Below, piece by piece: positions 5,127 through 9,889 of a DNA stretch of 9,889 nucleotides. Every line of letters starts with the position of its first letter. Positions within the stretch are counted from its first letter, which is position 1. The stretch spans positions 7,607 to 17,495 of the forward strand of contig DJSA01000094.1 in NCBI GenBank assembly GCA_002438905.1, given 5' to 3'. The notes below the pieces were generated by a model. It worked only from the letters and a program-made list of their open reading frames with translations, was not told the origin of the DNA and ran no database searches. The translations under genes and the position numbers were made by a program. This DNA is from Bacteroidales bacterium UBA6346 (GTDB lineage Bacteria; Bacteroidota; Bacteroidia; Bacteroidales; UBA932).

Positions 5127-8114
5127 ATGGATGAGAAATATTCGCGTTTTCTTGAGGAAGTGTGTGATTCCGTGCCCAAGGCCAGGATCTACACAGATGA
5201 GTTAAGATGTTTCGCGTGGGGGACGGACGCGGGCTTCTACAGGCTCGTTCCGAAGATTGTCATCCGTTCGTCCAATGAGAAAGAAGTCTCGAAGATTCTT
5301 GTGGCTGCGTCGAGGTTTGATGTCCCTGTGACTTTCCGCGCGGCCGGGACCAGTCTCTCAGGCCAGGCCATAAGCGATTCAGTCCTGATTGTCGCCGGCA
5401 AGAATTGGGAGCGGTTCAAGGTGTCGGAGGATGCTTCCGAAATCACTCTTGAACCAGGAATGGTAGGGGCCAGGGTGAACGCCATCCTGAGACCTTTCGG
5501 CCGTAAGTTCGGCCCGGATCCCGCTTCCATCGGCAGTTGCATGGTGGGTGGAATCGTGATGAACAACGCCTCCGGAATGAGCTGCGGTACCCATGCCAAC
5601 AGCGACAGGGAGCTTGAGAGGGTCCGGATGGTTTTCGCTGACGGTACTGTTTTGGACACGGGCGACGAAGCCTCTAGGGATGCTTTCCGGACCTCTCACC
5701 CGGAATTCATCAACGAGATCATGTCGTTGAGGAATGAGATTCTCTCGGACAAGGCCCTTTCAGACCGCATAAGGTACAAGTATTCAATAAAAAACGTGAC
5801 GGGGCTCAACATATTCCCGTTCGTCAGGTTCAGCGATCCGTTCGACATCATCACGCACCTGCTTGTCGGTTCGGAGGGTACTTTGGCTTTTATGAGCCAA
5901 GTTACGATGAAGACTCTTCCGCTTCCGTCCAAAGAGGCGTCCGCGATGGTCTATTTCGGTACCATCCAGGAGGCGGCGGAGGCAGTTGTCGCCCTTAGGA
6001 AAGAGATTGATTCTGCCGTGCTTGATGCTGCCGAGTTGCTTGACAAGCGTTCTCTCGCGTCTGTCGATGACCCGATGCTTAATGAACATCCCGGCAAGGA
6101 TCTCACCGCTCTCTTGCTACGTGTCACAGGCGCGGATCAGGCTGACCTCGATGCGAATGTCGGGAAACTGTCTGAGGTGCTTAACCGCTTTGCCGTCTTG
6201 AAGGACTCTGAAGGTAACGCTTTCATATTCAGTAGTGATCCTTCTGTCACCGGAAAGTATTGGGCCATCCGTTCGGGCATATTCCCTTCAGTTGGAGGAA
6301 TGCGCCGCCAAGGTACGACTTGCCTGATTGAGGACATTGCCTTCCACATCGAGGACCTTCCGAGCGCAACAGTCGATCTGTCGGCTCTTCTGGACAAGCA
6401 TGGCTACGATGATTCCTGCATCTACGGCCACGCCCTTGAGGGAAACTTCCATTTCATAATCAATCAATCATTCGGTTCGCAAGAGGAGGTTGACCGCTAT
6501 GAGGCGATGATCCGGGATGTCGCGAGGATGGTCGTGGAGAAATACGGAGGTTCCCTTAAGGCCGAGCATGGAACCGGCAGGAATATGGCTCCATTTGTTT
6601 CGTATGAGTGGGGCGAGAAGGCGTTCGGGATTATGAAGCGTGTCAAGAAACTGTTTGATCCTAAGGGACTTCTTAATCCTGGCGTGATATTCAATGACGA
6701 TCCTAAGTGTTTCCTGCGGAATTTCAAGGCGTTGCCGGTTCTGAAGCCTTGGCCTGATGACGGCAAGCCTGTTGAGCCAGAGCTTGCCCTGATCTATCAG
6801 AAACTGAATAAGTGCATTGAATGCGGTTTCTGCGAGGTGAATTGCCTTTCGTGTGGTTTCACGCTTTCTTCAAGGACCAGAATCGCAACCCAGAGAGAAA
6901 TCACTTCCTTGCGCGCACTGCCAAATCCTACCGCTGCGGAACTTGCTCATCTGCGGACACTTGAGAAGGAATATTCCTACGCGGGGGAGCAGACTTGCGC
7001 CGGGGACGGTCTCTGTTCGACATCCTGCCCGATGGGCATCAATGTCGCGGATCTGACTCATCAGTTGCGGCGTGTGAATATGCCAAAGGGGTCGTTGGGC
7101 TACACTTTTTGGAACGCCTCGGCCAAGCATTACTCTTTTGTCAAGGCAGGATTGAAAGGCGCGCTAAGGATGGCTACCGCCGGGGAGACCGTGCTTGGGG
7201 ACCTGGCCATGAGCGGCCTTTGCCGCTGGCTTCACGACTCCGTTCGCCTTCCACTCTGGACTCCTGCGACGCCTGAGGCCTACCATATTCCTAAATCGCT
7301 CCGTGCTCTGGTCGCATCCGCCGCCGCTTCGGCTGGCTCGGCCGGATCAACGCCTGGTAAGCATTCTGTCTCCGGGCCGGCCGGAGAGGCCATGACGTCG
7401 AAAGACAAGGTGGTTTATTTTCCAAGCTGCATCAATCAGATGATGGGCCTTCCGAAGCATCACCACGCCGTGGACAGGCCGCTGGTCGAGGAGATGGTCT
7501 CGCTGCTTGGCAAAGCCGGCTACGAAGTGATATTCCCGAGGAATATGTCCTCCCTGTGCTGCGGTACGATCTGGGAGAGTAAGGGAATGCCCGAAATCGC
7601 TGACAGGAAGACCGCTGAGCTGGAGGATGCCCTTTGGGAGGCAAGTGAGCATGGGCGTTTTCCGGTTCTCTGTGACCAGAGCCCGTGCCTCCATCGTATG
7701 CAGCATAAAATCAAGAAGATGCAGCTTTACGAGCCGTCTGAGTTCATCCTTGATTTTTTGGCTGACAGACTGGACTTCCACAAGACAGACACCCCGGTCG
7801 CCATCCATCTCACCTGCTCGATGCGCCTGATGGGCAAGTCCGGCAAGATGCTTGATCTGGCCAGGATGTGCTCCTCCAATGTGATTGTCCCGGAAGGAGT
7901 AGGCTGCTGCGGTTTCGCCGGGGACAAAGGCCTGAATCACCCGGAACTCAACAGGTATGCTCTCCGCAAGCTTAAAGCCCAGGTCAAAGGCATCCCGGTC
8001 GGCTACTCCAACAGCCGCACCTGTGAGATCGGCCTTGCCACCAACTCCGGTATCCCGTACGTCTCCATCGCCTACCTCGTGAACCGCTGCACCACAGCCA
8101 AAAAAATTAAATGA
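5127..8114 (+). CDS. FAD-linked oxidase / Fe-S 2-hydroxyacid dehydrogenase (D-lactate or D-2-hydroxyglutarate type)
   Basis: A 995-residue fused flavo-iron-sulfur enzyme. Residues about 35-270 form the VAO-type FAD-binding domain, with AAGTSLSGQ (72-80), GPDPASIGS (129-137), NNASGMSCG (146-154) and GSEGTLAF (248-255). Residues about 271-525 form the FAD-oxidase C-terminal domain, with GHALEGNFHF (434-443) and EHGTGR (480-485). Two cluster motifs follow: C563-x2-C566-x2-C569-x3-C573 and C624-x5-C630-x3-C634P. The C-terminal half has two CCG-type modules (Cys811/812 and Cys927/928). It should oxidise a D-2-hydroxyacid and pass electrons through the clusters to quinone or another carrier. Length and layout match E. 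coli YdiJ, for which I recall D-2-hydroxyglutarate activity; D-lactate is the usual default label. An Ala/Ser/Gly-rich linker (about 730-757) precedes the CCG part. The start at 5127 is preferred over an earlier in-frame ATG at 5055, which would overlap the DUF456 gene by 70 bases. Confidence 0.9.
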   Translation: MDEKYSRFLEEVCDSVPKARIYTDELRCFAWGTDAGFYRLVPKIVIRSSNEKEVSKILVAASRFDVPVTFRAAGTSLSGQAISDSVLIVAGKNWERFKVSEDASEITLEPGMVGARVNAILRPFGRKFGPDPASIGSCMVGGIVMNNASGMSCGTHANSDRELERVRMVFADGTVLDTGDEASRDAFRTSHPEFINEIMSLRNEILSDKALSDRIRYKYSIKNVTGLNIFPFVRFSDPFDIITHLLVGSEGTLAFMSQVTMKTLPLPSKEASAMVYFGTIQEAAEAVVALRKEIDSAVLDAAELLDKRSLASVDDPMLNEHPGKDLTALLLRVTGADQADLDANVGKLSEVLNRFAVLKDSEGNAFIFSSDPSVTGKYWAIRSGIFPSVGGMRRQGTTCLIEDIAFHIEDLPSATVDLSALLDKHGYDDSCIYGHALEGNFHFIINQSFGSQEEVDRYEAMIRDVARMVVEKYGGSLKAEHGTGRNMAPFVSYEWGEKAFGIMKRVKKLFDPKGLLNPGVIFNDDPKCFLRNFKALPVLKPWPDDGKPVEPELALIYQKLNKCIECGFCEVNCLSCGFTLSSRTRIATQREITSLRALPNPTAAELAHLRTLEKEYSYAGEQTCAGDGLCSTSCPMGINVADLTHQLRRVNMPKGSLGYTFWNASAKHYSFVKAGLKGALRMATAGETVLGDLAMSGLCRWLHDSVRLPLWTPATPEAYHIPKSLRALVASAAASAGSAGSTPGKHSVSGPAGEAMTSKDKVVYFPSCINQMMGLPKHHHAVDRPLVEEMVSLLGKAGYEVIFPRNMSSLCCGTIWESKGMPEIADRKTAELEDALWEASEHGRFPVLCDQSPCLHRMQHKIKKMQLYEPSEFILDFLADRLDFHKTDTPVAIHLTCSMRLMGKSGKMLDLARMCSSNVIVPEGVGCCGFAGDKGLNHPELNRYALRKLKAQVKGIPVGYSNSRTCEIGLATNSGIPYVSIAYLVNRCTTAKKIK

Positions 8115-8122
8115 ATATTCCG

Positions 8123-8130
8123 TATCTTTG
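8123..8130 (+). promoter_or_regulatory. -7 promoter element immediately before rsmA
   Basis: TATCTTTG is an exact TAnnTTTG match and is identical to the -7 element of the tRNA-Ser gene at 8927-8934. The expected -33 position holds only A-rich sequence with no TTG. The element ends 5 bases before the rsmA ATG, so the transcript would begin at or next to the start codon. The gene may also be reached by read-through from the dehydrogenase gene. Confidence 0.45.
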
Positions 8131-8135
8131 TCCCT

Positions 8136-8891
8136 ATGGAAGTACGTGCGAAAAAGGCGCTGGGGCAGCATTTTTTGACTGACCAGAGCATTGCGAGGAA
8201 CATTGTCGGGGCTCTTGAGGGTCATCAGGCGTTGGAGGTCGGGCCGGGGATGGGAGTGTTGACTCAGTACCTGCTGCCTCGACCGGAGTTGGCATTGAAG
8301 GTTGTCGAGATTGATGGCGAGTCAGTCGTCTACCTGAAGAAGCATTATCCGAAATTGGGGGATGGCCTGATTGAGGGTGATTTCCTGAAAATGGATCTTG
8401 ACGGGGTATTCGAGGGAGAATATTCAGTAATCGGGAATTTCCCCTATAACATCTCCTCTCAGATTTTCTTCAAGGTTCTTGAGCATCGCGACCGCATTCC
8501 GGAGGTGGTCTGCATGATCCAGAAAGAGGTTGCGGAACGCATCGCTGAAAAGCCCGGCACGAAGACCTACGGCATCCTGTCGGTCTTCCTTCAGGCGTGG
8601 TATGACATTGAATATCTTTTCACTGTGGGATCGGGCGCGTTCAATCCTCCGCCAAAGGTCCAGTCTGCCGTGATCCGCCTGACGCGGAACTCCCGCACTT
8701 CCCTCGGCTGCGATGAAAAGCTTTTCCGCACGGTTGTCAAGACCGCTTTCGGCCAGCGACGCAAGACGCTCCGCAACTCTCTCAAGCCGTTTATCAAGCC
8801 CGATCTTTTGTCAGATCCGGTCTTTGACCTGCGCCCGGAGCGTTTAAACGTAGATGATTTTGTGGCGTTGACATTGAAACTTCAGTGTTAA
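8136..8891 (+). CDS. rsmA: 16S rRNA (adenine1518-N6/adenine1519-N6)-dimethyltransferase
   Basis: RsmA/KsgA uses S-adenosylmethionine to dimethylate two adjacent adenines in the 3'-terminal hairpin of 16S rRNA, a late quality-control step in small-subunit assembly. At 251 residues it is of normal to slightly short length. KKALGQHFL (6-14) is the family N-terminal signature and LEVGPGMG (33-40) the SAM-binding loop. Asp60 (VEID) is the ribose-binding acid. NFPYNIS (101-107) is motif IV, with Phe in place of the usual Leu of NLPYN, and RPERLN (233-238) is the C-terminal signature. The ATG at 8136 is the only possible start, because the frame is closed upstream at 8112 without another ATG/GTG/TTG. 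It lies 21 bases after the dehydrogenase stop. Loss in other bacteria gives kasugamycin resistance. Confidence 0.96.
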   Translation: MEVRAKKALGQHFLTDQSIARNIVGALEGHQALEVGPGMGVLTQYLLPRPELALKVVEIDGESVVYLKKHYPKLGDGLIEGDFLKMDLDGVFEGEYSVIGNFPYNISSQIFFKVLEHRDRIPEVVCMIQKEVAERIAEKPGTKTYGILSVFLQAWYDIEYLFTVGSGAFNPPPKVQSAVIRLTRNSRTSLGCDEKLFRTVVKTAFGQRRKTLRNSLKPFIKPDLLSDPVFDLRPERLNVDDFVALTLKLQC

Positions 8892-8921
8892 TTTTCTCAA
8901 TATTCTTGGAATACAAGAAAA
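8892..8921. repeat. Imperfect inverted repeat between rsmA and the tRNA-Ser promoter
   Basis: TTTTCT (8892-8897) pairs with AGAAAA (8916-8921), and TATTC (8901-8905) pairs with GAATA (8909-8913). The arms are joined by a small internal loop, and TTG (8906-8908) sits at the apex. It starts directly after the rsmA stop codon. It could be a weak 3'-end hairpin for rsmA, though no T-tract follows. Alternatively it could be a protein-binding palindrome, since the apex TTG is also the -33 element of the tRNA promoter. Confidence 0.45.
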
Positions 8922-8934
8922 ATTTGTATCTTTG
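8906..8934 (+). promoter_or_regulatory. Promoter of the tRNA-Ser gene
   Basis: TTG at 8906-8908, 18 bases, then TATCTTTG at 8927-8934, a full match to the Bacteroidota -7 consensus. Transcription should start near 8939-8941, leaving a 5' leader of about 43 bases on the pre-tRNA. Confidence 0.75.
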
Positions 8935-8947
8935 TAGTCCAAATCAA

Positions 8948-8969
8948 CGAAAGGTTTGACAACCGTTCG
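8948..8969 (+). other. Hairpin in the pre-tRNA-Ser 5' leader
   Basis: CGAA (8948-8951) and GGTT (8953-8956) pair with AACC (8961-8964) and TTCG (8966-8969), with one A-G mismatch between the two blocks and a TGAC loop. It lies between the predicted transcription start and the mature tRNA 5' end, the side removed by RNase P. It could simply be a leader structure. Confidence 0.4.
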
Positions 8970-8982
8970 GCCAGAGACATCC

Positions 8983-9069
8983 GGAGAGGTGGGAGAGTGG
9001 CTGAATCCACAGGTTTGCTAAACCTGCATACGGGTTTCCGTATCACGAGTTCGAATCTCGTTCTCTCCG
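8983..9069 (+). tRNA. tRNA-Ser, anticodon GCU
   Basis: The cloverleaf can be drawn by eye. The acceptor GGAGAGG (8983-8989) pairs with TCTCTCC (9062-9068), with one G-U pair, and the discriminator is G9069. The D stem is GGA/TCC. The anticodon stem CAGGT/ACCTG (9010-9014/9022-9026) carries the loop TTGCTAA, with anticodon GCT at 9017-9019, reading AGC and AGU serine codons. A long variable arm, ATACGG/CCGTAT, is typical of class II serine tRNAs. The T arm ACGAG/CTCGT encloses the loop TTCGAAT. The 3' CCA is not encoded and must be added by CCA-adding enzyme. The gene is followed 9 bases later by a strong terminator, so it is a single-gene unit. Confidence 0.97.
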
Positions 9070-9077
9070 CTGAAAAG

Positions 9078-9111
9078 GCCATGCAGGATAACACTGCGTG
9101 GCTTTTTTTTT
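9078..9111 (+). terminator. Intrinsic terminator of the tRNA-Ser gene
   Basis: GCCATGCAG (9078-9086) pairs with CTGCGTGGC (9094-9102) over 9 bp, including one T-G wobble that forms only in the plus-strand RNA. The loop is GATAACA and nine T residues follow (9103-9111). Confidence 0.92.
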
Positions 9112-9146
9112 GAGTACCGCTGGTCTGAGGATTTAGTATTACGACA

Positions 9147-9187
9147 TGAAGACAGAAAGGCCGCCGCTTTCCCCAAAGCGACGGCCT
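9147..9187 (-). terminator. Intrinsic terminator of the candidate small RNA
   Basis: The 13-base arms lie at 9158-9170 and 9175-9187, with a four-base loop (GGGG on the minus strand). On the plus strand one pair is a C-A mismatch (9164/9181). On the minus strand the same pair is a G-U wobble, so the stem is uninterrupted only in minus-strand RNA. The 3' tail on that strand is TTTCTGTCTTC, a weak U-tract. The plus strand has no T-run after the hairpin. Confidence 0.65.
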
Positions 9188-9242
9188 GTTGTATATAAAA
9201 CGAACTTAACAAATAGACAACAAAAAGAACTTTTGTCTGTCC
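9147..9242 (-). ncRNA. Candidate small RNA with its own promoter and terminator
   Basis: The interval is bounded by a consensus promoter (9248-9278, minus strand), which sets the start near 9242, and by a GC-rich terminator hairpin ending in a T/C-rich run near 9147. The predicted RNA is about 95 bases. It opens almost at once with a hairpin whose outer stem is AGACAA/TTGTCT (complement of 9215-9238). A mostly unpaired U/A-rich stretch follows, then the terminator stem. The minus strand here has no ATG-initiated reading frame, so it is unlikely to encode a peptide. It is convergent with the tRNA-Ser unit. I do not recognise it as 6S, tmRNA, SRP or RNase P RNA; comparison with the Bacteroidales RNA motifs in Rfam would be the test. 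Function is unknown. Confidence 0.5.
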
Positions 9243-9247
9243 GATGA

Positions 9248-9278
9248 CAAAGTTATCAAGTTTTATTGAAACTGCAAA
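9248..9278 (-). promoter_or_regulatory. Minus-strand Bacteroidota promoter upstream of the candidate small RNA
   Basis: Reads TTTG (complement of 9275-9278), 19 bases, then TAACTTTG (complement of 9248-9255), an exact match to TTTG-N19-TAnnTTTG. It lies in a non-coding stretch and points at no protein gene, only at the hairpin about 60 bases downstream. Confidence 0.7.
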
Positions 9279-9409
9279 TATTTTTGTAGATTTTTTAAAA
9301 CGATTTTTCCGTTTAAACTTTCACTAAAGAGGCTTTCTGACTTACAGATTAATGCAAAATGCCTGTTCTATGCGTTCTGTGGCCATTTTCCCTGTCATTG
9401 GCGTAGCGG

Positions 9410-9889
9410 TCATCCGTTCCGGTATTGGCTTGGTGTCATTCCTGTGTGGGCCTTGAAGAATTTGTAGAAAACAGAAGGGTTCGGGAAATGGAGCTTGAAG
9501 ACAATCTCCTTGATGCTGTCGTCAGTGTACTTGAGCATATTCTTGGCCTCAAGCACTACGAATGAGTCGATCCAGTCGGGTGCGGAGCGTCCGCTGACTT
9601 GCTTGATGAGTTTTGATAGGTATTTCGGGGTCAGGCCAAGCCGGCTGGCGTAGAAGGCCATGTTGCGTTCGGATGTGTGATGTTCGGTGACCAATGACAT
9701 GAAATGCTCAAAAATCAATTTTACCCTGGTGTTGACCATCCCTCCTGTCGTTGTCTGTGGCCTGACCACGTTTTCTTCCATCAAGCCTCCAAGCACATAG
9801 AACAATGATCCGATCAAGGATCCTACTGCCTCTTTTTTGTTGAGAACATCGGAGGACAGGATCTCTCCAATCAGATCCAAGTACTTGGA
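9410..9889 (-). CDS. AraC-family transcriptional regulator, C-terminal part
   Basis: The frame is open to the right edge, so the gene starts outside the window; 159 residues are visible. The last about 85 form an AraC/XylS-type DNA-binding domain with two helix-turn-helix units. The first surrounds FYASRLGLTPKYLSKLIKQV. The second runs from DSIKEIVFKL through FPNPSVFYKFFKAHTGMTP to SQYRNG, the family's C-terminal signature (F-x-x-P-S-x-F-x-K-x-FK, G-x-TP-x-x-YR). The visible N-terminal portion is helical linker; the sensing domain, usually a cupin in this subfamily, is beyond the edge. It probably activates a nearby or distant transcription unit; the target cannot be inferred. A TTG at 9880 is not a credible start, because coding continues through it. 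The stop is followed by about 130 bases before the small-RNA promoter. Confidence 0.92.
   Translation of the reverse strand, partial: SKYLDLIGEILSSDVLNKKEAVGSLIGSLFYVLGGLMEENVVRPQTTTGGMVNTRVKLIFEHFMSLVTEHHTSERNMAFYASRLGLTPKYLSKLIKQVSGRSAPDWIDSFVVLEAKNMLKYTDDSIKEIVFKLHFPNPSVFYKFFKAHTGMTPSQYRNG

Larger units (their letters stand above)
9112..9409. other. Intergenic region between tRNA-Ser and the AraC-family gene
   Basis: 298 bases without a credible ORF. The left half carries the minus-strand candidate small RNA, its terminator and its promoter (9147-9278). The remainder (about 9279-9409) is A/T-rich to mixed sequence downstream of the AraC-family stop codon. I see no strong intrinsic terminator for that gene there; AAACG/CGTTT around 9298-9316 is the best hairpin and lacks a T-tract. 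Confidence 0.6.

Noticed and set aside
7347..8225. 292-residue minus-strand open frame
   Set aside because: It lies opposite the conserved C-terminal half of the Fe-S dehydrogenase and the rsmA start; a shadow of GC-rich codon usage with no recognisable domain.
8897..9094. 65-residue minus-strand reading frame over the same tRNA
   Set aside because: Also antisense to the tRNA and its promoter, with no domain or credible start region.
9018..9212. 64-residue minus-strand reading frame across tRNA-Ser and its terminator
   Set aside because: It is the antisense of a tRNA gene; the 'ENEIRTRDTETRMQV' type sequence is a familiar spurious product of serine tRNA genes.
9298..9316. AAACG/CGTTT hairpin as a terminator for the AraC-family gene
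   Set aside because: Only 5 A/T-rich pairs with no T-tract on the relevant strand.
1..9889. CRISPR arrays, insertion sequences, integrase or phage genes
   Set aside because: No spaced direct repeats, no terminal inverted repeats flanking a transposase and no recombinase-like protein were found; tRNA-Ser shows no duplicated 3' end that would mark an integrated element.

Overview
The window looks like chromosomal housekeeping DNA from a member of the Bacteroidota, most likely the order Bacteroidales. The main reasons are several matches to the Bacteroidota sigma-ABfr promoter (TTTG or TTG, about 19 bases, then TAnnTTTG), A/T-rich leaders in place of Shine-Dalgarno sites, and the protein families present. 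I cannot name a genus. No mobile element, CRISPR array or phage gene is visible.

Left part (1-1936, minus strand): an operon reading ABC ATPase, then a six-helix membrane protein, then a GntR-family regulator cut by the window edge. Its promoter (1906-1936) is a textbook match. A perfect 9+9 inverted repeat with AGTGTA/TACACT ends (1881-1904) lies over the expected transcription start. This is the layout expected of a self-repressed YtrA-type transporter operon.

Middle (2157-8891, plus strand): five closely spaced co-directional genes. They are aspartate-semialdehyde dehydrogenase (asd), an M24 prolidase/aminopeptidase P-type metallopeptidase, a small DUF456 membrane protein, a 995-residue FAD plus Fe-S 2-hydroxyacid dehydrogenase (D-lactate or D-2-hydroxyglutarate type), and the 16S rRNA dimethyltransferase RsmA/KsgA. 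Gaps are 6, 22, 2 and 21 bases. The last gap holds a -7 promoter element so close to the rsmA ATG that a transcript from it would be leaderless or nearly so.

Right part (8892-9889): a tRNA-Ser(GCU) gene with its own promoter and a strong intrinsic terminator. It is followed on the opposite strand by a compact unit made of a perfect TTTG-N19-TAACTTTG promoter, about 95 bases with no ORF, and a 13-bp GC-rich terminator hairpin that is fully paired only in the minus-strand RNA. I read this as a candidate small RNA; it is the most unexplained item here. The window ends in the C-terminal DNA-binding half of an AraC-family regulator on the minus strand.
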